Origin: Branchinecta lynchi
Taxonomy: Eukaryota; Arthropoda; Branchiopoda; Anostraca; Branchinectidae
Direction of reading: 5' to 3'
Assembly (NCBI GenBank): GCA_023053575.1
Contig: JAKZAP010000020.1
Location: 18,037,998-18,101,997 of the forward strand
Length of the DNA stretch: 64,000 bases
The first letter of the stretch is position 1; the number at the start of each line of letters is the position of its first letter. Shown here piece by piece: positions 1-10,472 of the stretch. A program made the translations under genes and the position numbers. Under the pieces are notes generated by a model. The model ran no database searches and had not been told where the DNA came from. It saw only the letters and a list, made by a program, of their open reading frames with translations.

Positions 1-445
1 GGAAAAGTCTTAAAAGTAAAAGTTTTATTTGTAGTTGATTAGATATCCGATTGAGAGGTAAGAAGAGATGCTGAATCCGTAAATGACAATTATTTTTTAC
101 CCGGACATATAGCTCGACCGGAATCCGGCTGGAGCCGGAAAATTTGTTATAAGTTAAATTTTATTTTAGTTGATTAGATGTTTAGTATTGAGGAAAGAAG
201 ATACGCAGAGTTCGTTTTTGAGCTTTCTTTTTTCGCCGGACAATTAGTTCCGGAATTCGGCCGAAACCGGAAAATTGGCTTGGTTTTCTCAGATGATTAG
301 CTATTTGGCCTTAATCTGTTTCTGAATTTTAATAGTAAAAATGTTCAATGAGTCTGCTGAAGACTGGTTCTACGAAGACAAGACTCTATTGTCTGAATCA
401 AATATTTGAATTTTTAGGATCCCATAGAAACCTTTGATCTTGTTT
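1..445 (+). repeat. GGGATCCC-bounded repeat, partial copy
   Basis: This copy carries the same degenerate units as 16,680-17,815: TTTTATTT..AGTTGATTAGAT, a CCGGAATCCGG-like palindromic core and CCGGAAA. It then has the unique end containing GAAGACAAGACT..TTGTCTGAATCAAA, GGATCCCA near 417-424 and CTTTGATCTTGTT. The left part is outside the window. Confidence 0.7.
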
Positions 446-1072
446 TATATGACACTTGCAGCTTCGCTCATGTGCCATGTACCGATCACTTTTCGGTCTG
501 TCGGTCGGTCTGCCGTCCCACTGTTCTCGAGCTCGGGTACTTCTAGAAGTTCTAGAACGATGAAACTTGGCAGCGTATCAGAGACACGACCAAACTAATT
601 TGTAAACAGTCACTTCCCCGATCCGACCACCGTGGCTAGTGGAGGGATGGGGAATCCAGAATCTTGAGGCATGTATACTTTTGAACGGGGGATAGGATTT
701 CAATGAAACTTGATATTTGGAAATAAATCGTCTCTCAAATGTCCCAAATCAAGCCCGGACCGGTTCCAACGAATCTGGGGGTGGGAGGGGGGGGGGGGGT
801 GGATGGAAGAACCTGAAGTCTTGCGACACGCTATAAGTCGAGTGATCGGGATGAAGCTTGGTGAAAAGAACAAGCACAAGCCGTATGTATCAGAGACAGA
901 ACCGAACAGGATTCGGGCACTGTCGGGAGAGTTCTAGGGTGTCCGGAATTCTGGTGATCGTCGACAGATATGCTAGGCCAATAAAACTTGTCCTGAAAGT
1001 TAGAAACTAGACAATTTTGGCTTAGAAATTGTAACTTCCCACGTTCGACCGTCACTTAAAGTACTTATCTTA
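446..1072 (+). repeat. Family B-prime repeat copy
   Basis: It starts with a degenerate hairpin-like end (GACACTTG..CATGTGCCATGTACCGATCAC) followed by GTCGGTCTGTC-type repeats. Units built on GATGAAACTTGG and CCGGAA follow, with a G-run near 788-801. It ends GACCGTCACTTAAAG. The longer sister copy at 2,075-7,312 has the same ends. The open frames on both strands here are products of the repeat. Confidence 0.65.
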
Positions 1073-1089
1073 ACCGCAAGGTATACAAA

Positions 1090-1370
1090 TCTTTTTAAGC
1101 AAGATATACATTTACGTGATCCCCATGAGCCCATGATCGTTTTTGCCTCGAGGGTTTGGCTTACAAATTAATTCCTTAAAGCACAAATAATACTTTTGAG
1201 CAAAATATACATTTTCATAAATCCGCTTTAAATATTCCTTCAGCCAAGTTGACTGCGAATCATATTTGATAGTGCAAAACGGATACGTTACCTGAATTTT
1301 ATTAGAGCTGTATTTCGGCGCTTCTCGGCAAGGGTCCTCTTCAGGCAAAGCCGCTCAAGTTGGAAAAATG
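1090..1370. repeat. Dispersed repeat H with one ~105-bp flanking unit
   Basis: The segment TTCCTTCAGCCAAGTTGACTG, then GCGAATCATATTTGATAGTG, then GGCAAGGGTCCTCTTCAGGC recurs at 13,690, 23,560 (opposite strand) and 61,550. The unit before it (ACATTTACGTGATCCCCATGAG) is related to the tandem units at 7,775-8,090. Confidence 0.6.
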
Positions 1371-1374
1371 AATT

Positions 1375-1620
1375 TGTGGAAAAACCATTTTCAATTAGTG
1401 GAATTTCCGTGTGATTTGTGGTACCTCTATGCACTCGTATTTTTATTTTAGGCCTATGCCTTACGAGAAAGATTTATGATTTTTTTTTTTTTTTAGATTA
1501 AAATTTCCAGCGTCATAGTAGAATTCAGGTTGTGGGGACGGCCGCAGATATTCTTTCCGTAATAACTAGAGCAGATAGTGGAAAGTATCTCTTTTCAGAA
1601 TCCAAATAATTCAGTTTATT
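1375..1620 (+). repeat. Dispersed repeat C
   Basis: The landmark GCGTCATAGTAGAATT, followed by GGGGACGGCCGCAGATATTC and GCAGATAGT, also occurs at 59,820-60,220 (+) and, reversed, at 7,320-7,720. A T-run interrupts this copy. Confidence 0.6.
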
Positions 1621-1639
1621 CAATTAAATGACACACAAA

Positions 1640-2040
1640 TAAGTTGGATTTTCAGTTAAACTTTAAGTTATAACGGAGTTACTCGTAGAAAGAGGGAAAC
1701 CAAGAAGAAACTTGAAGAATGTGAATGTTTAGTATATGACTCTTAAAGCTTTTAACCCTTAAGTTTGAAAGCGAGCAGGAAGGGTAATTATAGGAATAGG
1801 GGTTAATAGACTGCTTTTCAGACCGCTATAGTTGGGACTAAGTTTTTTGAAAACATGTATATGTGTTAAAGAGTTATCAAATCTGGATATTCTTTTTTTT
1901 GTGTGTTATATTAGTGTTTATCTAAAAAAAAAGTTGCCACTTGAAGTGTATTTGTGTTTCTTGTATTATGCGACAAGCCGTGTGGCTTACTGCTTTATTG
2001 AATAAAATAAATAAATAAAACAAATCAATAAATAATAGCT
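1640..2040 (+). mobile_element. Retroelement 3' end (AATA)n tail
   Basis: GCGACAAGCCGTGTGGCTTA followed by ACTGCTTTATTG and (AATA)n near 2,000-2,030 has the look of a LINE 3' UTR and tail. No coding remnant was recognised in the preceding 300 bases. Confidence 0.4.
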
Positions 2041-2074
2041 GGTCCTCCATGCTTGTTTCGTCATTGCCTCTTTT

Positions 2075-3167
2075 TATGACACTCGCTCAAGTGCCATATC
2101 TCGATCACTTTTTGGTCTGTTGGTTCACTGTTCTCGAGTTAGGGCACTTCCAGAAGTGCTAGAACCATGAAACTTGGGAGGCGTATGAGGCGTATAAAGG
2201 ACCCGACCCAACTAACTTGGAGGGGATCGTGGGGAGAGAGGCAGATGGCGGAATCCGGAGTTTTGGGGCATGCATAACTGTTGAACGGGTGATTGCATCT
2301 TAATGAAACTTGGTATCGGGAAAGACGTCATGTCTCAGATGTCCCATTTCAAGTCCGGACCGAATCCGATGAATATGGGGAGGGGGCGGAATGGGAACCG
2401 GAAATCTTGTATCACGCTTAGAGTGGAGCGATTGGGATGAAACTTCGTGGGAAGAACAAGCAGAAATCTCTAGGTACGTCATTAACAGAACTGGACCGGA
2501 TTCGTGGACTGTGAAGAGTTGGAGTCCGGAAATCCGGTGATCCCGAGTTAAGATACTTCCAGGTGCGCTAGGACAATGAAAATTGGCAGGCAATTCAATA
2601 ACAGTAACCTGGAAACAGTCAGCTTCCCGATCCAACCGTTGTGGGGGGAGTGGAGGGAGAGGGAATCCGGAATCTTGAGGTATGCATAACTTCCGAACCG
2701 GTGATCGGATTATCATGGAACTTGATATTAGAAAGACCAAATGTCTCGGATGTTCCGTTTCAAGTCCGGACCGGATCTAATGAATGTGGGTGGGGGGGGG
2801 GGGGTCGGGGGGTGGAATCGGAAACCTTGTGACACGTTTGGAGTGGAGCGATCAGAATGAAACTTGATGGAAGAACCAGCACAAGACCTATGTACTTCAG
2901 TGACAGAACCGGACCGGATTCGGGCACTGTGGGGAAGTTAGAGGGGAGGGGTTCGGAATCCGGTGATCGCAAGTTAAGGTACTTCCGCCAGACTTGCTAA
3001 GACGATGAAACTTGGCTTGAACATTAGAGACAGTTCCGTGATCCGACCATCGTGGTGGGGGATTGGAGGGAGGGGGAATCCTGAAGTATGTATAACTTTT
3101 GAACGCGTGATCGGATCTTAATGAAACTTAATATTTGGAACGACCTCGTGCCTCAAATGTCCTATTT
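2075..3167 (+). repeat. Family B-prime repeat, left part of a split copy
   Basis: It starts GACACTCGCTCAAGTGCCAT and contains repeated GATGAAACTTGG and TCCGGACCGGAT units with G-runs (for example near 2,790-2,803). It is interrupted at 3,167 by the Helentron-like element and resumes at 6,994 with AAGTCCAGATG, exactly where sister units have AAGTCCGGACC. Confidence 0.7.
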
Positions 3168-6100
3168 GTGTTGCGAGAGCAACACTTTGGTTTTGTCCTG
3201 GTTTTTTTTTTTTTTTTTTTTTTTTCCTATGACTCCGATTTCATTTTATTCCTGGTAACTGAGAAGGGTCTAACCTGTGCGGTTTTTACGGAAAGTGTGG
3301 ACCTTAGGCCGGATTGATGAATATGACATTACATTTTGGAAAGCTCCGTAGAACTCTTGCCTGGGGCCAATAAGGATGGTTTTTGCTTGTCATCGAGCCA
3401 GAGCCTACGGTTTGCGAAGTGAAGTGGAGTTGTATAGCCTATGTCAGAGAGGACTATCTGAAGTTGTGTAGCGAACCTTTCGTTTCATCAAAAGATGTTT
3501 CTGCTTTCGAGTGGAAAGCTCCGTTCTAGCACGCAAGCAGGCAGGCACCAGTTTCAAATTGAAGATGGACTAAAATCTATAAGTGTTAAATATATGCGGC
3601 AGTTACCCGGCCCCACAGCCAACATATCTTCTTTGAGTGATAAATAGAAAAATCTACAGAGACAAAAAAGTGGCTTTTTCCCACGGGTCCGAAAGTGCTG
3701 CCATCTATTGTTTCTGTCCATGTCTGCGACGATTTCAGCTGAGTTTATAATTTTTTTTTTGCACTTTGGTTTGTGGTAGAGTAACGGTATCAGATGTGCC
3801 TCTTAAACTTTAAAAGTTCTCTCATTGCTAAAGAAACTAGAGCTTATCCTTTGCTCCTTTCTAAGTCGTGACGTTAGAAAGTTGGCCTACGGCAAAAAAG
3901 TCAACTTTTGAACTAAGACAGGTAGAATTTTTTTTTCGACGGCAATCGATAGCCATTGATGAGCCGATCAAAGTATATGCCATCCATTTTTTGGTACAAA
4001 AATTCCTTCATGAGATACACCAGTTTGAAAATTTCAAAGGGGTTGACAACTTCATAGTAAGGTACATTGAAACCAAAAATAGGCGATACCAGTTATGATA
4101 CATATAGGGGACTTTTAAGCAACAGTCGACTGTTAGCCCATAATCATCTTCGGTAATGAGGGGTTTGCAGCTTTTGCTTGTTGGGTATACCTGTTATTTG
4201 TTTCCGGTGTATTCGATGGTAAGAACAATTTGGTTCCCAATGGTAAGATATGCAAGGGACTTGTAAGTAATAATCGGCTGTTGTGCTAGAATCATCTTCT
4301 GCGATGATGGGTTTGCAGCTTTTGCTACCTGGTGTACCCATTATTTGTTTCCGGTTAACTTAATGTATATCACGGGAGAGGGACTTGTAAGTAGGAATCG
4401 GTTTCACGAGGGGCTAGGAATTTTTGCAAATGGGTGCACATTCTATTCGATTTCTATAAATCTGACGGTAAGAAAGTTTGTGTCGATGGTCTATCAATGT
4501 AACCGAGGATTAACTGTTTACACAACGGATAGAAACGAAAATGTAAAGCAATGAGGTAGTTTCATAATAATTAATAGGGTCATCTATAGTATTTTAATCC
4601 TGAAAAGTTACGGATAGCTTTCTATTACCAACTAGATTATATAAGATATTGTTCCAAGTTTTCATCCGTCACGATGTCTACGATTGAAAAGGATAAAGTA
4701 CAACTGACTGCAAAGTTAATTTAGTCCCTTCTTCCTATATTATTTTGTTGTTGTTTTTACAACGCTGAAGAATACCTTTTGATCATATGATTATTTTTTT
4801 TAGAACATCCCGTTTAAAAAGCTTATGCTATAATCATCTTCAGCGATGAGGGGCTTGCAACTTTTGATAGCTGGTATATCCATTATTTGTTTCCGGTGAA
4901 TTTGATGTCAATCACGGGAGACGGACTTGTAAGCAAGAATCGGTTCACGCGAGGCTAGAAATTTTTGAAAATTGGGTGCACATTGTATTCGATTTCTGTA
5001 AATATGACAGTAAGAAAGTTTGTATCGATGGTCTATCGCTATAACCTAGGATTAACTGTTTACGCAACGGGTACAAACGATACGGTAATGTAAAACAATA
5101 AGGTAATTTTGTAATAATTAATAGTGTCATCTATGGTATTTTAATCCTGAAAAGTTACGGATAGCTTTATAATATCAACTAGATTATATAATATATTGTT
5201 CCAAGTTTTCATCCGTCACGATATCTACGATTGAAAAGGATAAAGTTCAACTTCGACGGCAATCGATAGCCGCTGATGAGCTGATCAAAGTATATGACAT
5301 CCATTGTTTGGTAAAAAAAAAATCCTTTATGAGATACACCAGTTTGAAAGTTTCAAGGGGTTGACAACTTCAGTAGTAAGGTACACACTGAAACCAAAAA
5401 TAGGCGATACCAGTTGTGAGACATTTAGGGGATTTGTACGCGACAGGCAACTGTTAGCTCATAATCATCTTCGGCAATGAGGGGTTTGCAGCTCTCGCTA
5501 GTTGGCGTACCTGTCATTTGATGAACAATTTGGTTCCCAAATGTAAAACATGCAAGGGACTTGTAAGTAATAATCGGCTGTTATGCTACACAAATCTTCA
5601 GCGATGAGGGGTTTGCAACTTTTGCTAGTCGGTATATACCCATTATTTTTATCCGGTGAACTTGATGTCTATCACGGGAAAGGGACTTGTCAGTAGAATC
5701 GGTGCACGATGGGCTAGAAATTAGTGCAAATTGTTGCACATTTGTATTTGATTTATATAAATCTGACGGTAAGAAAGTTTGTATCGTTGGTCTATCGCTG
5801 TAACCTAGGATTTACTGTTAACGCAACGGGTACAAACGATACTGTAATGTAAAACAAGGTAGTTTCGTAATAATTAATAGTGTCATCTATGGTATTTTAA
5901 TCCTAAAAAGTTACGGATAGCTTTATAATACCAACTAGATTATATAGGATATTATTCCAAGTTTTCATCCGTCACGATGTCTACGATTGAAAAGGATAAA
6001 GTTCAACTGACTGCAAAGTCAATTTAGTCCCTTTTTCCGATATGCTTTTGTTGTGGTTAGGGCAATCGATAGCCCTTGAAGAGCTGATCAAAATATATGC

Positions 6101-6993
6101 CATCAAATTTTCTGAACAAAAATCCTTCATGAGATAAGCCAGTTTGAATGTTTCAAGGGGTTGACAACTTCAGGAGTAAGGTACACACTGAAACCAAAAA
6201 TAGGCGATACCAGTTGTGAGACATGTAAGGGACTTGTAAGCAACATTCGACTGTAAGCAACAGTCGACTGTTAGCTCATAATCATCTTCGGCAACGAGGA
6301 GTTTGCAGCTTTTGCTAGTTGGTATACCTGTTATTTGTCTCAGGTGTATTCGATGGTAAGAACAATTTTGTTCCCAATTGTAAGACATGCATGGGACTTG
6401 TAAGTAATAATCGGCTTTTATGCTATAATCATCTTCAGCGATTAGGGGTTTGCAACTCTTGATAGCTGGTGCATCCATTATTTGTTTCCGGTGAATTTAT
6501 TGTCAATCACGGGAGACGGACTTGTAAGTAAGATCGGTTCACGAGGGGCTAGAAATTTTTGAAAATTGGTGCACATTGTATTCGATTTCTGTAAATATGA
6601 CAGTAAGAAAGTTTGTATCGATGGTCTATCGCTATAACCTAGGATTAACTGTTTACGCAACGGGTACAAACGATACGGTAATGTAAAACAATAAGGTACT
6701 TTTGTAATAATTAATAGTGTCATCTATGGTATTTTAATCCTGAAACGTTACAAATAGCCTTCTTCCGATATTGTTTTGTTGTTGGTTTTACAACGCTAAA
6801 GAACAGCTTTTGATTATGTGATTATTCTTTTTAGAACATACCGTTTTAAAAGCTTCGATAAGTTGACAATTTCAGCATTTAACCGACAGCGAAGAAACAA
6901 AACCAAAGTGTCGCTCTCGCAACACTTTAGCCGGCGAAGCCGGACAAAGGTTGCCGCAACACTTCACGTTGCCCGGGCAACGTAGGTCTAGTT
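3168..6993 (+). mobile_element. Helentron-like (rolling-circle) non-autonomous element, copy 1
   Basis: It begins with the hairpin GTGTTGCGAGAGCAACAC plus TTTGGTTTTG. The reverse complement of that 28-bp block recurs near the other end (6,898-6,925, one mismatch). After it come two hairpins, CCGGCGAAGCCGG (6,931-6,943) and GTTGCCCGGGCAAC (6,968-6,981), and the terminus GTAGGTCTAGTT. Subterminal inverted repeats with hairpins only on the 3' side, and no target duplication, are features described for Helentrons/HINEs. The interior has a 20-odd-bp T-run near the left end and degenerate repeats keyed on ATCATCTTCGGCAATGAGG. No Rep/helicase frame was seen. Flanks match an uninterrupted family B-prime unit. 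Confidence 0.65.
3935..6750 (+). repeat. Internal repeats of Helentron-like copy 1
   Basis: Large units start at GGCAATCGATAGCC (about 3,940, 5,258 and 6,061), so spacing is about 1,320 and 805 bp. Within them, smaller units carry ATAATCATCTTC and GAGGGGTTTGCAGCTTTTG (near 4,140, 4,290, 4,830, 5,460, 5,590, 6,280 and 6,430). The frames read through these units are not conserved genes. Confidence 0.65.
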
Positions 6994-7312
6994 AAAGTCC
7001 AGATGTAATCCGAGGAATGTTGGGGGGGGGGGTGAAATCTTCTGACACGGAAATCTTCTGACACGCTTAGAGTGGGGTGATTGAGACGAACCTTCGTTGG
7101 AAGAAGAAGTACAAGCCCTAGAATCAGCGACAGAACCGGATCGGGCTCGGGAACTGTGGGGGGAGAGGAGGGGTGTCCGGAACTCCGGTTATTGCGAATT
7201 TAGGTACCTACAGATGTGCTAGGACGATGAAACTTTGCTTGGAAATTAGACACTTGACAAGATTGACCTCGAAATTGTCCGTTCCCAGATCCGACCATCC
7301 CTTAAGGTATAA
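6994..7312 (+). repeat. Family B-prime repeat, right part of the split copy
   Basis: It continues the copy begun at 2,075: CCGGAACTCCGG, GATGAAACTTTGC and the same 3' end as the 446-1,072 copy (GACCATCCCTTAAGG). A G-run lies at about 7,020-7,031. Confidence 0.65.
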
Positions 7313-7319
7313 CTGAAAA

Positions 7320-7720
7320 GCCAACTTATTTTTGTATCATTCAGCTGAACACACTACATTATTTCAATTCTGGTAACGGATTTTTATTTTCCTCTATCTG
7401 CTGTAGTAGTGTTCAGAATATCTACAGCCGTGTCCACAACGCAAATTCTACTATGACGCAGAGAATTTGAATCTCAACACAAACGCGGGTTTTCAGTAGC
7501 CAATGGCAATCTTGGTGAAGACTGTTAGTGCCTGAACACAAATGTTTGTAAATCTTTTTCGACAAGCATACAACACAGGTACAAGCACATAGACATACCA
7601 CAAATCCGACAGGGAAATTCCACTATATAAAATCGTTTATTCGTGAATAGTGGAGCAACGAAGTAACACATTTCCATCGGGTCTTCAAGCCTATTTAAGT
7701 GAATAAGTGATGGGTAACGA
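7320..7720 (-). repeat. Dispersed repeat C, reverse orientation
   Basis: This is the reverse complement of the 59,820-60,220 copy. Landmarks are CAGAATATCTACAGCCGTGTCC, AATTCTACTATGACGC and the Phe/Tyr-poor A/T part ending TTATTCGTGAATAGTGG. Confidence 0.6.
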
Positions 7721-7774
7721 GGTTGTCCTATCTCAGTTTTTTTCGGTTAAAGTTTAAAGTACGAATTCCAATCG

Positions 7775-8095
7775 CAAAGTACAAAAAAATACTTTTAAGC
7801 AAAACGTACATTTTTGTGATCTCTATGAGACCGTGATCATTTTTCCCTCAAAGGTTTTGCTTACAACTGAATTCCTATAAATACAAGGAATACTTCTGAG
7901 TAAAAATATACATTTTCGTGCTCCCGATGATCTCATCATCATTTCTGCTTCAAGAGTTTTGATTGCAGATGAATTTCTGGTGCCGTTAAAGTGCGCATCA
8001 TCGCAGCCAAATGCATTACGAAACGATAAATTCTCGTGATATCCAAGGAGCCGACCTATGGTCATTGTCATCTCAAGGGGTTTGCTCACAAATAA
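7775..8095 (+). repeat. Three ~105-bp tandem units
   Basis: Units share GTACATTTTTGTGATCTC / TACATTTTCGTGCTCCC, GATCATTTTTCCCTC and TTACAACTGAATTCC. They start near 7,775, 7,885 and 7,990. A single related unit lies at 1,100-1,215. Confidence 0.5.
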
Positions 8096-8139
8096 TTACA
8101 ACAAACCCACGAATTGACGCATTTCTACTTTCATCCCCT

Positions 8140-8185
8140 GATCCAGCCTTGCAAGTGCCATGTGAGCTTCCATCTCTTGTTCTTC
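8140..8185 (+). repeat. Isolated 3' end of a family B element
   Basis: CAAGTGCCATGTGAGCTTCC followed by ATCTCTTGTTC matches the 3' terminus of family B (CAAGTGCCATATGAGCTC..CTCTTGTT). The next family B copy starts about 20 bp further on. Confidence 0.5.
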
Positions 8186-8491
8186 TTGTAATTTCATTTT
8201 GTTTTTTATGGCACTTGAGCATACTCAAGTGCCATATAGCGATGGTAATTTCTGTCGGTCTGTCGGTCTGTCTGTCTGTCGTTCTGTCGTTCTGTCGGTC
8301 TGTCCAGGTTTTGCTAGTTTGGGCACTTCCACACAAGCTAGGACGATGAAACTTCACAGGCATATCAGGGACCCGACCAGATCAACTTACAAATAATCAC
8401 TTCCCCAATCCAACTTTCCCCGGATCCGGGAGTCCGGAAACTATAAAGTAAAAAGGGAGCAAAAAGTAAAACGGGAGCAAAACAAAACGCT

Positions 8492-8566
8492 GGCCGACGG
8501 CGGGATCGAACCAGGAACCTTTGGGTCAACAGTCCAGTGTTCTACCACTGAGCTATGCGACTATGT
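8492..8566 (-). repeat. tRNA-derived SINE head or tRNA pseudogene
   Basis: The minus strand has a good A box (TAGCTCAGTGGTAGA) and B box (GGTTCGATCCC). Between them is a loop CTGTTGA, an Asn-like GTT anticodon. The T-stem keeps only about three of five pairs, the anticodon stem is mismatched and the acceptor ends do not pair, so it is not a working tRNA. Pol III-driven SINE is the likeliest reading. Confidence 0.55.
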
Positions 8567-10044
8567 GTCTGAAAGCGAATGCGAGAATAATTGTGGTTTA
8601 AAGATGGTCAGTCCAAGTCAAACAAATCTAGTGAAACGTTTGGCAGGAATATCAGCGAACCGACCAGATTAACTTGGATATAATCATATTCCGGATCCGA
8701 AACTTGACATATGTCAAGAACAATTGCCGATAACTGAGGGGGGGGGGCTGGGGGCTGGAGGGGGGGGCACCCAGAACCTCGTGAAACGCTTCCACATAAG
8801 CTAGAACGATGAAACTTGGCAGGCGTGTTGGGAAACCGACCAGATTGACTTGGAAATAATCACTTCCCCGATCCGGTCATCTTGGGGGCAGTGGAAGGAT
8901 GGGAAATCCGGAAAGTAGTAGCATGCCTAACTTTTGAACGGGTAATCAGATATGCCTGAAACTTGACGTATGTCAAGAACAAGTGCTTCAGAAGCTCAAT
9001 TTCAAATCCGGACCAGATCCGATAACTGTGGGGGGGGGGGGCTGGAGGGGACACCGGAAATCTCATGAAACGCTTCCACATAAGCTAGGACAATGAAATT
9101 TGGCAGGCATATAAGGGAACCGACCAGAAGAACTTGGAAATAATCACTTTCCCCATCCGGTCATTGTGGGAGGAGTGGAGGGATGGGAATTCCGGAAACT
9201 AGTAGCATGCATAACTTTGGAACGGGTAATCAGACATGCAAGAAACTTGACATATGTCAAGAACAAGTGCTTCAGATGCTCAGTTTCAAATCCGGACCAG
9301 ATCCGATCACTGGGGGGGGGAGCTGGAGGGGCAACCGGAAATCTGGTGAAACGCTTCCAAATAAGCTAGCACAATAAAACTTGACAGGCATGTGAGGAAA
9401 CCAACCAGATTAACATGGAAATAATCGCTTCCCCGATCCTGCTATCGCGGGGGGTGGTGGAGGGAAGGGGAATCCGGAAAATAGAAACATGCATAACTCT
9501 GGAATGGATAATCGGACATGCATAAAACTTGACAATTGTGAAGAACAAGTGTCTCAGATATTCAGTTTCAAATCTGGACCAAATCCGAAGAGAGGGGGAT
9601 TAGAGGGGGAACCGGAAATGTCGTGAAATGCTTATGGTCGATGGATCGGGATGTCACAGTAGAAGGGTTGGAAGGGGTTTTCCCGGATTTCCGGTGATCA
9701 CGAGTTAGGGTACTTCGAGGGGTACTTCCACATGTACTAGGACCATGAAACTTGGCAGACATATTAGGTACTCTTCCAGGTCAACTTGAAAATAGTTCTT
9801 TTCCCGATCCGATGATCATGGGCAGATTCTATTGACATGCATAACTTTGGAACAGGTGATCAGACGTGCATGAAACTTGTCAAGTGTCAAGAACAAGTGA
9901 CTCAGATGATCAATTTCAAGTCTGGAACGGATCTGATAACATCGGGAGGAGCTGAAGGCGGGGGGAGAAATCTCTTGAAGCGCTTAGAGTCGAGAGATCG
10001 GGATGGGACTTGGAGGGAAGAACAAGCATAAGCCACAGATACAT

Positions 10045-10112
10045 TGTAGAGGCTTAACGGCCTGCCATTCAATTTGCAAATATATTATTTATTATTATTA
10101 TTAATATCATTG
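10045..10112 (+). mobile_element. Retroelement tail fragment, (ATT)n
   Basis: GTAGAGGCTTAACGGCCTGCC, an A/T-rich stretch and (TTA)n interrupt the family B units and look like a 5'-truncated retroelement end. Confidence 0.35.
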
Positions 10113-10472
10113 ACAAAACAGGACCGATCGTGTCACAGTGGGGGGAGTTGGAGGGGGTTTTCCCTAATTCCGATGATCACGAGTTAGGGTACTTCCAGAT
10201 GTGCTATGACCGTGAAACTTTGCAGGCATGTTAGGGACTCTATTAGATTGGCTTGAAAATATAGTCCCTCCCCCGATCCGATCATCGTTGGAGGAAGATA
10301 CAGTTGTCAATGAGTGGTATAACCATTTCAGATCTACTAGATCAAGCCCATTTTCTGATGAAATGAATATCTGGAGAGAGATCCAGCCTTGAAAACTGCA
10401 AACCGTATCTGACAAACATGCTAACTGTTCTTACAAGTGCCATATGAGCTCTCAGCTCTTGTTTCATTTTGT

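Larger units (their letters stand above)
8204..10466 (+). mobile_element. Repeat family B, complete copy 1
   Basis: The 5' end is a perfect hairpin, GGCACTTGAG CATA CTCAAGTGCC (8,210-8,233), followed by CATATAGCGATGG and (GTCTGTCG)n. The interior is degenerate ~135-150-bp units containing GATGAAACTTGG, TCCGGACC.GATCCG and G-runs (9,032; 9,312). The 3' end is CAAGTGCCATATGAGCTC..CTCTTGTT at 10,434-10,466. A tRNA-derived piece is inserted at 8,490 and an (ATT)n-tailed fragment at 10,045-10,110. CAAGTGCCATAT occurs at both ends. A Helitron-like origin is possible but not proven. No protein gene was seen. Confidence 0.6.

Noticed and set aside
3190..3225. Poly-T tract as a retrotransposed poly(A) end
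   Set aside because: The same T-run is at the same place inside both Helentron-like copies, so it belongs to the element.
4144..4341. Frames with repeated SKSCKPLIAEDDY peptide within the Helentron-like elements
   Set aside because: They are readings of the internal ATCATCTTC repeat in reverse. Copies shift frame relative to each other.
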